From the NCBI GenBank assembly GCA_900642245.1, contig CAAAJI010000003.1, positions 167,647 to 231,646 on the forward strand: DNA of 64,000 nt. The letters run 5' to 3'. Under the pieces are notes generated by a model. The model did no database searches. It was not told the origin of the DNA and worked only from the letters and a program-made list of their open reading frames with translations. This document shows positions 1 through 11,614 of the stretch, in pieces. The stretch's first letter is position 1, and each line of letters starts with the position of its first letter. This stretch comes from Fragilaria radians. Lineage: Eukaryota; Bacillariophyta; Fragilariophyceae; Fragilariales; Fragilariaceae. A program made the position numbers and the translations under genes.

Positions 1-1026
1 AATATTTAGGTCAACGGATGTTGCATACATGAATTTATTTCAACTCGCTAGAATTTCCTATAGTTTGGCAATAAGTAATGTAAGCCTTTGAAGCAATGAA
101 ATTCAAAACTCTCAAGTGTGATACAAGTCTAACAAGACTGATAATCCAGGGCTACTTAAAGCTTCTAAATTACTATTCAACTTATAATTATTGTTGTTGT
201 GACGTTAAGGAACATGATTTAGGTTTTTCTTACTACCTTACACAGTCACAACAACAAAAAACTGTCAGTCAAAATAAGGACTGACCTTGCTTTTAGCTTT
301 GTTGTCATCAAACCATTTATTGTCCGCTGCTGCAAGAATGGTGTGAACGGGAGTTGGCAATGCATTGTAAATCATTTTGCTTGGATATTTTCTCCTCCTG
401 GATGATAAGGAAAATACCAATTTTGTTGAAAAGTAAAAAGGTGATTAGCTGCTCCACTTTTGTGAAATATCAGTAAAAAATTCACTTGTCAATTACCAAA
501 GCAACCATAGGTTTGAAAAAATTTGGTAGACCTACCAATTTGATTACCTTCTCTAGGAAGAACAAATTGTTATTGTCTTTGGTGTCATTATTGTCAGTCT
601 GGATAGCAATCCACAGCAAAGTGTTAACAATCTAATTTAGCCTGGATGTTTCGCATAAGATGAAGTTGATAAAGTTGATATAATAATAAGGTTGAGATTC
701 ACTTGAAATTATTAAACAAAGAATTACTTCTTGAGTTTCATTTGAAGCTTTCAGACTTTCCTGAGAAGGCTTAACGGAGACGCTTTGATGTGTCAGTTTT
801 GTGTTCACTTTAAGGGTGTTTCTAGAGGGGGTGGGATTATAGATGTGAAACACATGTATGGAGCTGCAAACGTATATACATTTAAAGCGTTGAATTCTTC
901 GCATGCGATGAATATTTCGAGAGTGTGGAATACGTGAAATACCGTAACGAAAGGGTAAACGATCTAGCTAAATAATTTTGGGAAGGTCCGCGTCTTTGTT
1001 TCTCAAGCACTTCGAATGAAAACAAC
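1..1026. other. Intergenic, no supported gene
   Basis: No recognisable gene. A 90-codon minus-strand frame (632-904) has an ATG but low-complexity composition and no family resemblance, so it is not annotated. The stretch just before 1027 is the likely promoter and 5' UTR of the SGNH hydrolase. Confidence 0.5.
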
Positions 1027-2133
1027 TTGATGATGGATGATGTTGATGACGATGCAGTTGATCAAGATTATGAAAATGATAGTAACAATGATAGAGTTCC
1101 ATTGGTGTCACAGAGAATTTATATGGAGATTACCCGTGATGAAGATGAAATCGAGGATGGGGATTGTTTCAATGTCACATGGAAAGTCGTTGCCAGCGTA
1201 TTGCTGGCTGCGATTCTACTAGGACCGAGGGTTTATTTGAGCGTAAAGTCCCACCTAGCGATTGCTATTAGTGATGACAATCTATTGATTATGGCTGATT
1301 CGTTAACTTGTGCCAAAGATCTACAAATTTCATACTCCAACTTGTTTGAAGACTTCCGATCCAATCGAAGCAGAATATGTCAAGGTTCTGGTCGATGTAA
1401 TTGTCTGCATCCCTTGTTTCCAAGTCCAAAAGGTATGAAACCGAACTTGGATCGATGGTGGGAAGGCTTTGATCGCAACCAACAAATGGTTAAGTCTGCT
1501 ATTGAACAGAATCATACTCGTCTGGATGTTGTCTTCTTAGGAGATTCCATTTTTGAACATTGGTTGGGGACGGATTTGGGATCGTTTCGAAACCCTAGAA
1601 TCGCCAACGCGAGTTCTCTGTTTTACTCAATCTTCCATGATCACGCACTCGCATTGGCGTTATCAGGAGATCGATGTCATCAATTGTTGTATCGAATCCA
1701 AAATGGCGAAATGCCAGATAATCTTAATCCAACCGTATGGTGGATCTTAATAGGAACCAATGATTCTGCTAATGGATGTTCGAAGGAAGCCGTCCTAGTT
1801 GGAATTTTGGGTGTTTTGTTGGAGGCTTGGAAAAGGCACAACCAAGATGCTAGCTTTGTCATTCAAGGTTTGTTACCCCGTGGCCCTGATCATCTTTCTC
1901 AATCTCGGATGTGGAGAAACTTTCAATGGATTAATGATCGATTGGCTTGTATTACAAACGTCTCACCCAAGCTGAAATTCTACAATGGAACATCATTGTT
2001 TCTTACAAATAGTGGTGATGAAGTCAATCAAACACTCATGTACGACTATCTTCATCCGTCTCTAGAGGGATATAAAGTTTGGGGCCCTGATATTATCGAA
2101 AAGCTCAAGATGTGGGGGTTCTGGTCTGAGTAA
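1027..2133 (+). CDS. Membrane-anchored SGNH/GDSL hydrolase
   Basis: A 368-residue single-exon protein of the SGNH hydrolase superfamily, which includes esterases, lipases and acyl or acetyl hydrolases. The N-terminus is very acidic and is followed by one membrane segment at about residues 51-73, so the catalytic part is probably lumenal or extracellular (type II). Seen directly: block I FLGDS with the nucleophile S174, block II glycine G214, block III GTND (243-246) and block V DxxH (D340, H343). These four blocks complete the catalytic set, and their order and spacing fit the PAF-acetylhydrolase-like branch. A CxCxxP cysteine cluster near residues 117-127 lies between anchor and domain. The substrate cannot be told; carbohydrate acetyl esters or lipids are both possible. 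An AATAAA at 2249-2254 may be its polyadenylation signal. Confidence 0.85.
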   Translation: MMMDDVDDDAVDQDYENDSNNDRVPLVSQRIYMEITRDEDEIEDGDCFNVTWKVVASVLLAAILLGPRVYLSVKSHLAIAISDDNLLIMADSLTCAKDLQISYSNLFEDFRSNRSRICQGSGRCNCLHPLFPSPKGMKPNLDRWWEGFDRNQQMVKSAIEQNHTRLDVVFLGDSIFEHWLGTDLGSFRNPRIANASSLFYSIFHDHALALALSGDRCHQLLYRIQNGEMPDNLNPTVWWILIGTNDSANGCSKEAVLVGILGVLLEAWKRHNQDASFVIQGLLPRGPDHLSQSRMWRNFQWINDRLACITNVSPKLKFYNGTSLFLTNSGDEVNQTLMYDYLHPSLEGYKVWGPDIIEKLKMWGFWSE

Positions 2134-3121
2134 CTGGATTAATGTTACAAGTCTCGAGTATGCCATTTGGATTTTCGTTCAATTGTCTTCGTCCATGCCA
2201 ATTAAGATTCATCTTGAAAATCAATTCCAAATCCATGCAAAATAATTTAATAAAGATACTATATCTATCTATGTACCATGCTGTTGGAATTGTGTACACA
2301 TACACCACAAACTTGATGTTGTTGCATGTCTCATATAGGGTGATTCAGAATGATTATCCATAAGTCATTTGTACCAACTAAATGTCAAGTAACCGAAAAA
2401 TATGACAAAGGATGACGTGACACTGCAATTGAATTCATACTCGCTATGCTGAGATGTCAAATTCTATGCTATGAATCGATGTTTTGTGTAGATAACATTT
2501 CTGCTATTGAAACAATGCATTTCATTTCAATGGATCAACGTGAATATAATTAAGTCAAGAATTATAATTTAACCTGTAAGGAAGAGCTTCCATTGACTTG
2601 ACTCAAGCATGTTACAAATAGCACAATATCCACAAATTGGAGTGGACTTAAATGAATCCTACTAAGATGGGAAGCACGTCTAGAAAGTATCGCTTCAAAT
2701 AAGTGGAATCACCAGAGAGATTTATTTATAAACCAATTAATGACCATAACCTGAATGGAATTGTACAACAGTTGAACTACTTTAGCTCATCATAATATAA
2801 AAATTTTGCACATGCTTACTCGGATCATGGAGCCCCAATTTGAACTGTACATGCCTCAACAAGATTTCCGTTTCATATCTAATGCTCTAAATCTCATTCA
2901 CACTTTTTTCTTATCTTGAAGATTTCATCAGATGATGAAAATATATCCCTCTTCTGTCAGGGTAGCAGGGGGGTCCAATCTGATGATTCAATAACGAAAG
3001 AAGTTTGAGCTATTATGAGGCTTGCAGAGGTAGTTATAATTCCTGAATCTATTTGAAAAAATAAAAAATCAGTCCTTACCGTGGACTGTGTTTCTCGACA
3101 CCTTCACTTTATTGTTTTGTC
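2134..3121. other. Intergenic, no supported gene
   Basis: AT-rich sequence between the SGNH hydrolase and the first prolyl hydroxylase. It holds a candidate AATAAA poly(A) signal at 2249-2254. No coding or repeat structure was seen. Confidence 0.5.
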
Positions 3122-4593
3122 ATGCTCCTGGGAAAATGGATACTTCTTCTTTCATTCGTAGTTCTTGAAACATTTTCGACTCAGAATCATGAATGTGAAC
3201 TTGGTATGGATGGAAAGTGCATTAATGACTCCTGTAAGAATGATCGTGAGAAGTGTGATCTTTGGATGATGCATGGTGCGTTTCATTTTTGTACGAGGAT
3301 GTTGTTGCCATTCATAGCACTCACACTTTCTTCTTTTGCTCCAGGATTATGTGAAGTCAATCCCAATTTCATGCTTCGAAATTGTCGGAAGGCGTGTGGA
3401 ACTTGTGACATAATCGATGAGACCGAGATGAACATCCTAGTTCTAAAGAAACAAGCTCTTCATGAGGTTGGAGGTGATGAATCACTCATCGAAACGCCCT
3501 ACGGAATCACTCAAAAATACGATGAAACAAACGAAAGTGAGGTGATTGAAGTCATCCAAAATACTACAGACTACATGGAAAACATTGTCTTCAAGGATCC
3601 AAGTTATAAGGATGTCAAGAAAACTTGTAAAAATCGAAATACCAGTTGTGCGCGTTGGGCTTTTTTGGGTGAATGTCAAAAGGTATGCAGCATAATTCGA
3701 AATTCAGTACATCAATTTTATAATCTCACAATTCTTTTCACAATTATTTACAGAACTCAGCTTATATGCAAATACATTGTGCTCCTTCATGTCGCACATG
3801 CCATGCCTTAGACCCCAAATTCAGATGTCCTATAAATGATACAATACCCAAAGCCCTCTCCCCAGGTGATTTACACAAAACATTCGAAAGAATTATTCAT
3901 GATAGTTACTACCAAAAGTATAGACCAGTTATCTTAAGTAAGCCAAATCCAATGGAGGAACAAAAAGAACAGGGAATAATTGATGGTCCTTGGGTAATCG
4001 TGTTGGAAAATTTCCTAACTTTTGATGAGTGTGATCGTCTCATAGAGCTTGGCGCGATAGAGGGATACGTCCAAAGTACCGATGTAGGAAAAATGAACTT
4101 TGATGGAACTTACGATAAATCAGTCAGAAGTAGTCGAACATCTACAAATGCTTGGTGCAACACAGTTTGTTATCAGGACATTGTTGCTCGTCGTGTGGAA
4201 CAAAAAATTTCGAATCTGACTGGTATTCCTGAAATGAATAATGAACATTTGCAGCTCCTACGTTATGAGACTGGACAGTTCTATAACATGCATCACGATT
4301 ATATTGACCATCAGGCTTCCAGACAAATGGGTGCGAGAATACTTACCGTTTTCCTTTATTTAAATGACATTGATGCCGGAGGAGAGACTGAATTCCCATA
4401 CCTTGAATTTTCTGTACAACCGAAAAAGGGCAGAGCAGTCATATGGCCCTCCGTAATGAATGACAACCCAGATGAAAAGGATCCAAGGACGAATCATAGG
4501 GCCTTACCCGTTCAATCAGGTGTAAAATATGCTGCTAATGCATGGATTCATCAACGAGATTTCAAATCCGTTTTACAAGCAGGATGTGCGTAA
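3122..4593 (+). CDS. Prolyl 4-hydroxylase with two ShK domains, copy 1
   Basis: A 2-oxoglutarate/Fe(II) prolyl 4-hydroxylase expected to act in the secretory pathway. I read three exons: 3122-3275, 3345-3682 and 3754-4593 (introns of 69 and 71 bases, GT-AG), giving 443 residues. A signal peptide covers about residues 1-20. Two ShK (CxxxCGTC-type) cysteine domains follow, each split by an intron; splicing restores their cysteine spacing. The catalytic domain has HxD (H344, D346), distal H412 and 2-oxoglutarate lysine K422, in the family context NHxxLPVxSGxKY. Copy 2 downstream (5508-6973) has the same exon structure, with exons 2 and 3 of identical length (338 and 840 bases), so the pair is a tandem duplication. 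Intron 1 is a multiple of three and has no in-frame stop, so a transcript retaining it would stay open. Likely substrates are hydroxyproline-rich wall or secreted proteins (inference). Confidence 0.9.
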
Positions 4594-5507
4594 ACTCGAT
4601 AATAGTTATTGTTCATTTCAATCCAATTATTTTGAAAAAAGAGAAGAAACAGTTGATTTCTTTCTAGGACTCAGGGCATATCTAAAGCATCAAATGACAT
4701 GCATTGGTCATAACCCCAGCATTTTGAACTCATTAAGGGATTGCAGGCTTAATTTGATGCATCCTTCTTTATGCATTGAGAGTTATGTAGAGTAAGTGGT
4801 GCCATACCTTGGCACTCAATTTTATGTTCCAAGCATTTGTCCAATTTGAAAAATCTCAAGTGAATAGGCCATGGAATATTGACTTGGGTCTTTTCATAAT
4901 GTAATTATCTTGTTTGTTACCACTAGGTTCTCACTGAATCCATGTCTTCAGTAGATTGATGTCCCATTGCCGCAAAAAATTAGTCTAGCATAGTGGACCC
5001 CAAGGAAAAGAATTGAATGCATCTTTTAGAGTTTTGGAATAAAGTGTCTACGGTATTTTCAATTGAAAGCAATCTCTACAGGAGATCACATGAGGCTTAC
5101 AACACACTGAAATGGAAGAAAAAAGCCAATAGAAAGGGAAACCTTGAGTGTTATTGACTGTTGGAGTATTGCTGACTCATTGAGGTGAGTATTACCAGAG
5201 AGGATTGAATAATGTACCATCCTTCTAGGCTACATGTTTTCCTGCAATAAACGTTTTCCATGATATGCAATGAAAAACTTACAATCAACTTATCTTAAGT
5301 GAAGTAACATTGTTTACGCAATTACAAAAATGTAGACTTTGAAAGATTTAATGCTGAGAATTTCATGTAAGCTGCAAACTTTCCCTCAATTTTGCTTTCT
5401 TTTTCCAGTAGGACCTTTTTGAAAAGTATTCCTAAATCAGTTACCCTTAACCTTTTCCCATCTTCTAATGCTTGCCTCCTCAACTTTCTCATTGAGTGAA
5501 AATCGCG
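4594..5507. other. Intergenic between the two prolyl hydroxylases
   Basis: About 0.9 kb with no supported gene. The sequence just before 5508 is the presumed promoter of the second copy. Open frames here are extensions or antisense shadows of the flanking exons. Confidence 0.5.
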
Positions 5508-6973
5508 ATGAACTTGCTAAAAGTTGCTTTATTCTTTTCTTGGGCATTTTTATTTCAAGCGATTGAGAATCATCAGTGTGAATCGAGTCTGGATGGAGAA
5601 TGTGTTGAAGATTTATGTAGCAATAATCATGAGAAGTGTGATCTATGGATGACCAAAGGTGAGGTTCGTCTTCGCATTGCGAAATTTCGTAGTAATATTC
5701 TGCGTTAACTCCGTCACCTTTCAGGCGAGTGTGAGGCGAATCCCGTATACATGCTCCGTAACTGTCGGAAGGCGTGTGGTACTTGTGACATAATCGATGA
5801 GGCCGAGATGAACATTCTAGTTCTAAAGAAACAAGCTCTTCACGAGGTCGGAGGTGATGAATCACTCTTAGAAACACCGTACGGAATCACTCAAGAATAC
5901 GATGAAACAAATGAAAGGGAGATAATTGAAGTCATAAAAAATACTACAATCTATATGGAAAATATTGTCTTTAAGGACCCAAGTTACATGGATGTAAAGA
6001 AAACTTGTAAAAATCGAGATTCTCGTTGTGCTCAATGGACTACTTGGGGTGAATGCGAAAAAGTAGGTGAAATTATTCTTACATTGTACATTATGTTCTT
6101 GCCTCACAAGATATTACCGCACTTTGTCCACAGAACCCAGTTTACATGCAAAAGTTTTGTGCACCATCTTGTGGCACATGCCATAACTTAGACCCCAAAT
6201 TCAGATGTCCTATAAATGATACCGAACCAGAAGCTCTCACACCTGGTGACCTGGATAAAATGTTTCAGCGTATTGTTAACTTTGATTACTATAAGCAATT
6301 TGAACCAAATATTTTGAGTATGCCAGATCCAACGCAGGATCAAAAAGAGAGCGGTGTTGTGGATGGTCCATGGGTCGTTGTTTTAGAAAAATTCTTGACA
6401 TACGACGAATGTGATCGTCTAATAGAGCTAGGTGCAATTGAGGGATACAAGGAAAGTGCAGATGTGGGAAAAAAGAATTTTGATGGTACGTACGAAAAAT
6501 CCGTCAATAGTGGCAGGACATCCACGAACGCATGGTGCAACAGTGTGTGTCATGAGGACGAAGTTGCTCGTCGTGTGAATGATAAAATATCCAACTTGAC
6601 AGGCATTCCTGAAGTGAATGCCGAACATTTACAGCTTCTACGGTATGAGCCAGGCCAATTTTACAATACACATCACGACTACATTCCCCATCACCTTTCG
6701 CGACAAATGGGGGTGAGAACTCTCACCGTATTTTTATACCTCAATGATGTGGAAGCTGGAGGAGGGACTGAATTTCCCAATATTGGATTAACTGTACAAC
6801 CACGCAAAGGTAGAGCTGTGATATGGCCATCCGTTTTGAACGAAAATCCAAATGCCAAGGATCTTAGGACAAATCATGGGGCTTTACCGGTCCAGTCTGG
6901 AATTAAGTATGGAGCAAATGCTTGGATTCATCAACGAGACTTCAAATCTGTCTTGAAAGCAGGATGTACATGA
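5508..6973 (+). CDS. Prolyl 4-hydroxylase with two ShK domains, copy 2
   Basis: Tandem paralog of the gene at 3122. Exons 5508-5658, 5725-6062 and 6134-6973 (introns of 66 and 71 bases, GT-AG) give 442 residues. The open frame extends to a GTG at 5496, but the first ATG is 5508 and opens a normal signal peptide rich in Leu, Phe and Ala. Two ShK domains and the catalytic domain are arranged as in copy 1. The iron ligands H343, D345 and H411 and the 2-oxoglutarate lysine K421 are all present, so the enzyme should be active. Intron 1 has an in-frame stop, unlike copy 1. Variation is concentrated in the signal peptide, the second ShK domain and the linker, which suggests related but separate substrates or expression (inference). 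Confidence 0.9.
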
Positions 6974-7995
6974 ATTATATTATAACGTAACTAGACATTA
7001 TGATTAGAAACAATTGCATCAAGAAAGTTTGATCTAATTGATAGAGAACCGTGCTTGCATATAGCTAAAAGAAGGTGGATGATAGCTTCAAAACCCAAGA
7101 TCAGTCGGTCATAATAACCTGACATGTGCTCTTGGATGATATCCACGTGTTGCATTTTCCAAGTTAATGCAACAGCACAACAACTGCCCTGTGCACCCAT
7201 GCCAACTATTCTAATATAATACCATCAGAGCATTGCCTATGCACTGTTAATAAAATACAAGATCCAATGAATCAAAATCATAAATATACTGCAACAAAAT
7301 CCTGCTGTCCAATTGTTGCCTCATTTGCTTTTTTTGAATTCAAATTCATTATTGGTACATCTGACCTGATAAAGGGCAGATTATGCAATCTGCTATCATA
7401 GCACCGGTTGGACAGTGTTCAATTGATACTTCCATATTTCCAATTAAATCTGAAATGAAAAATACTTGATGTGAAAATGCCTTGGTCTTTTTGAAGAACT
7501 CATTTTATCAATGATATCTAATCTTGTTGAACTCAGACTGTCTCTATAAATTTCTTTTTTTAAAATATCATATCCTTGAGCCCAACAACGTTGCCCACAC
7601 TATTTTTGAGATCACATCATCTAACGTGACCTATTTTGCTTCCGCAGATCCTCTTCCTTCTGTTTTTACAATATAGTTTGAATTGCTCTTCACATTCTGA
7701 GTCTTTGGTAGAGGTGCAATCTGTTGTCTTGTTATTGCTGATCCGAAAGTCCGATTGGAGATCCAGTGGCTCATGTCCACCTTTTACCATTCACATTTCA
7801 CGGTTCTAGATCAAAGATTCAGCATACGCTCAGTATTATTAGTATTGTCCAAATGATTGTCTATTAGTAGTCATTTAAGGTAGTGTTTACTGTATGAAAC
7901 GTACAACATCACCAATTTTTCCCTTTTCCTTATTTTCCCTCCCTTTTTCTCTCATACCTCCACAACCGAGCTACAAATGCGATGAAAAGATTTGA
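6974..7995. other. Intergenic, no supported gene
   Basis: About 1 kb without a convincing gene. The last 100 bases before 7996 are pyrimidine-rich, which fits a promoter or 5' UTR for the kinase. A candidate AATAAA lies at 7249-7254. Confidence 0.5.
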
Positions 7996-9285
7996 ATGAT
8001 CCATCTAACATTTCGGATAATTGTCATCGCATATGGTTTCATATGGTTATTTCTGGGGAACATCATAGTTGCAGAGAGAGCCTATCCTCTGGGTTGTTCG
8101 GGGAAAGCATCCTCGTATTACGATTACGAGAATTATCCATTCCCCCCACCTGGATTACCACTCAAGACTACTCATGATTATCAAATCCTCCGTCGTTTGG
8201 GTTCTGGGAAATTTAGTGATGTCTTTGAGGCTGTGGATATCACATTGGAGAATCAGTTGCATTCAATAAACAAGAATCTGATTTCTGCCGAACGAGTGGA
8301 TATTCGAACCTTGGTGGTCCTCAAATGTTTGAAACCAGTCTCCGATCGCAAAATCCGTCGAGAATTGTTAGTTCTATCACATTGTTCTAGGTTACCTAAT
8401 CTTGTGAATTTACTAGCAGTAGTCCTTCCGGATAATCCATCACAATATTCTCCCCAGATGCCGACTCTAATTTTACAACATGCCGGAGTGAATTCCCAAT
8501 GGTTATGTCATGGTCGAGGTAGTGATCCAACAAACAATGCTATAGCAATGGATACAGCAATAGAGGAGAGTATAGAAGTATACTTGTCCGAATACGAGAT
8601 ACAATACTACCTTTTTCATTTATTAGTTGCCTTGGATGCCTTACATGCCTCTGGTATTATGCATCGTGATGTGAAGCCACGAAATGTATTGATCAACAAA
8701 CATCGGTCCGAAATGTCCAAGTTACCAGCTTTACTTCTGATTGACCTAGGACTTGCAGATATGTATCTTCCTAATACACGATACAATGTTCGCGTTGCAT
8801 CTCGGCATTACAAGAGTCCAGAACTTTTGGTTGGGTATTCCCTTTATGACTATGCCATTGATATGTGGGGAGTGGGTTGTATCTTGGCAGGTCTACTCCT
8901 ACGACGAGAGCCATTTTTCCGTGGACGGGACAATCAGGATCAGCTTGGGAAAATTATTGCCGTTTTGGGGACAGCAGATTTGTTGTCGTACATGACAAGA
9001 TATACGATAGATCTTAGTCCTGAAATTCGAAAGGTCATTGCCAAATATGTCGTTCGGGGGGGACAGAAAAAACTCTGGACGGACATTGTTCTACCGGATG
9101 GTTGTCCTCCACCCAGTCAGGAGGGATTGGACCTACTGAATCATTTGCTTGTCTATGACCATTGCGAACGTTACACGGCAAAGCAAGCTATGATGCATCC
9201 ATTTTTTGATGCCGTACGAGAAAAGGCCACACGAGAACTTCAGGCCTTGTATCCAGAATGCTATAATCCTGAATATATACCATGA
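7996..9285 (+). CDS. CK2-alpha-like protein kinase with signal peptide
   Basis: A 429-residue Ser/Thr kinase. The domain spans about 61-415 with a glycine loop near G69-F73, the VxLK lysine K110, HRDVKPRN with catalytic D225, and DLG (D250) in place of the usual DFG or CK2 DWG. Downstream, VRVASRHYKSPELL and a conserved stretch through EPFFRGRDNQDQL are close to the corresponding part of casein kinase 2 alpha, which places it in or beside that family. Unusually, residues 1-27 form a hydrophobic leader that looks like a signal peptide or anchor, followed by a Tyr/Pro-rich linker (about 40-58). CK2 catalytic subunits normally lack this. The leader suggests a lumenal, secreted or membrane-tethered CK2-like kinase. 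The basic cluster CK2 uses after the glycine loop is only partly kept, so acidophilic specificity is uncertain. Confidence 0.85.
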   Translation: MIHLTFRIIVIAYGFIWLFLGNIIVAERAYPLGCSGKASSYYDYENYPFPPPGLPLKTTHDYQILRRLGSGKFSDVFEAVDITLENQLHSINKNLISAERVDIRTLVVLKCLKPVSDRKIRRELLVLSHCSRLPNLVNLLAVVLPDNPSQYSPQMPTLILQHAGVNSQWLCHGRGSDPTNNAIAMDTAIEESIEVYLSEYEIQYYLFHLLVALDALHASGIMHRDVKPRNVLINKHRSEMSKLPALLLIDLGLADMYLPNTRYNVRVASRHYKSPELLVGYSLYDYAIDMWGVGCILAGLLLRREPFFRGRDNQDQLGKIIAVLGTADLLSYMTRYTIDLSPEIRKVIAKYVVRGGQKKLWTDIVLPDGCPPPSQEGLDLLNHLLVYDHCERYTAKQAMMHPFFDAVREKATRELQALYPECYNPEYIP

Positions 9286-9580
9286 AATAATATAAGATAT
9301 TGTGTTAATGCGATTGAAAAAAATTGCTGTAAAATGATTTTGTATATGCAGTTTTGAATGATGATGGTGAAGATAATCATGTTTCTGCATGCTAGATAAC
9401 GTAAAAAAAGCAAATCGAAATAAACACAGTTAACGCTCAAATTCCTATCCAAGAGAAACTAAAATTCCATCCAGAGGGCGGTAGAATGGTTCAGACGTGT
9501 ACCACTACGATGTTACAAATCTTAAGAATTGTTATTTCCAAACCTCATTTGCAAACAAATTTCCGAACCACTCAAGGAGA

Positions 9581-11325
9581 ATGCGTCAACGCTCTTGGAA
9601 GCTTTGGTTCACTGGAATGATTCTAACCTTGGTGGCATTATTATTGTTCATTCTATTCGAATCTTTTTCAATAGATGATGGAAAGAATAATGCAGTATCC
9701 ATCGAATGGAAAGAAATCAGTAATGACATGATCAATAAGAACGAAACATCCAAGGAAGGAGGACATTTCAACGATCCATTATTTCATACCGACACTTTAC
9801 CCCTTTTTCGTCTGGCAGTTATCTCTACCTTATGTTGGTTGATAACATCATGCGCTGTAGCAGCGGGGATTGGAGGTGGAGGATTGTTGGTTCCCTTGTA
9901 CGCTATGGGTTTGGGAGTAGGGACAAAACTTGCAGTCCCTATTTCGACTGCTACTATATTTGGAGTAGCCCTGGGGAATGTTGCTTTCTTGGTTACAGAA
10001 CGTCATCCTCATGCGAACCGACCTCTCATTGATTATGCAACTGTCTCTTTTATGCAACCTGGTGAATTGATGGGAGTTGTCCTAGGTGTGATGTTGAATC
10101 GATTCTTTCCCGAAGTTATTATCATCCTACTTATGGTCCTAGTTCTCAGTATGACTGCCTTCAAAACATTGGAAAAGGGAAATGCTCGATGGAAGGCTGA
10201 AACACAAGCAAGAATATTAGAATCAAATTTAGCTCTACCTTTATCACAAGATTCGGAAGGCTCAAATTCGCCAAACAATCTGGACGTCGAGAACGACAAA
10301 AGCGACAACCATGATGATATCGTAGAAGCAGAAGCAACAAGATCACCCAATCATTCTATTCTAAAATTTTCAAAATCAGATATACTTGATACTTCCGAAG
10401 TCGAATATTCGACACTCGATCCGACAGATGATGGAGACGACGATGACCATCGAAACATTGATACTAATGATAACTTTATCTCCGAGCGGAGCTTGGAGCT
10501 AATAGAGATGCACGAATTGGAAGCCCGACAGTTCCCGATTGAGATATACCTTATCCTTGTAGCCATGACTTGCTTTTTGATTTTGTATTCCTTACTGTTG
10601 AATGATGTTATTATCAAGGGACTCAACAATTGTTCTCCAGCACTGTATTGGCCATCATACTTTTCTCCTATTCTAGTCTTTGGTATCATTATGACTTTGA
10701 TTGCATCGCGCCAAATGAAATCATATTCGCAAAAAGTACAGGTCGGTTATCCATTTGTGGATGGTGATATACCATGGACAAGTCAAACAATTCCATTATT
10801 AGCCTGCGCTTCTATTGGAGCAGGAACTTTGGCTGGATTATTGGGTGTTGGCGGTGGTATGATATTGGGTCCGTTATTTGTAGCCTTAAATTATGAGGTA
10901 AGACACAATTAATACATGCATTGCTTTTGGGAAAACTCCATGTTTCAGTCCATCTCAACAACTGTCATCAACCTGATATCAATCAGCCTCAAGTGGGAAC
11001 AGCATCTACGGGTTTCATGATCTTGTTCACGGCTATGTCGTCAACTGTACAGTATTTAACTGTTGGAAGTTTACCTTGGCAATTCGCTACTTGGTTCGGC
11101 GTCATTGGGGCCATTGGTGGACAAACAGGACAACGAGTTGTCAAACAAATTGTGAATCTTACAGGGCGACCGAGTATCGTTATTTACTTACTCACATTCA
11201 TTATATCTCTGGCTGTCATAATTATGACATATTCGGGTATCGAGAATGTGCTCCAAGATTCGATGAAAGGGAAAGATATTTGGGAATTCAATACAGGAAT
11301 ATTTGTTTGTCGATCTACTGTATGA
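9581..11325 (+). CDS. TauE/SafE-family anion permease
   Basis: A multi-pass membrane protein of the sulfite exporter TauE/SafE family (sulfur-containing or other organic anions). Exons 9581-10897 and 10987-11325 (89-base GT-AG intron) give 551 residues. The frame runs upstream to a GTG at 9497, but the first in-frame ATG is 9581. It has a hydrophobic segment at about 10-28, then two half-repeats, each starting with the family glycine motif: GIGGGG at about 96 and GVGGG at about 422. The splice joins the second motif to PQVGTASTGFM, the matching repeat core, which supports the intron. A long acidic, Asp/Ser-rich loop (about 205-310) separates the halves and is probably cytoplasmic. Substrate and membrane are not determinable here; no clear targeting sequence beyond the first hydrophobic segment was seen. 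Confidence 0.85.
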
Positions 11326-11614
11326 GATGTGCTGCTTTTCGATGATGTCAATAATCAATTCGACGTTTTATAACAAATCAATCAGCCTCTTCACAATTAC
11401 TTATCGGATATATTACCTTCCCTAAGCATTGAAAATCTCTACATTGGCTTGGAAGCATCTCTCGACAAGCTTGGTGAACCATTCTTTTCCTTACAAAAAT
11501 ATAGCAGCATTTCTGTTTATAACCAAGTCAGCAACACGCATCAGCAAAAGATATGAAATTTCATAATACTATACATCTTAATTATGAAATTGTATTCAAC
11601 AACTAGGCAGAAGT

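Noticed and set aside
632..904. A 90-codon minus-strand frame with an ATG.
   Set aside because: No family resemblance and low-complexity composition; not supported as a gene.
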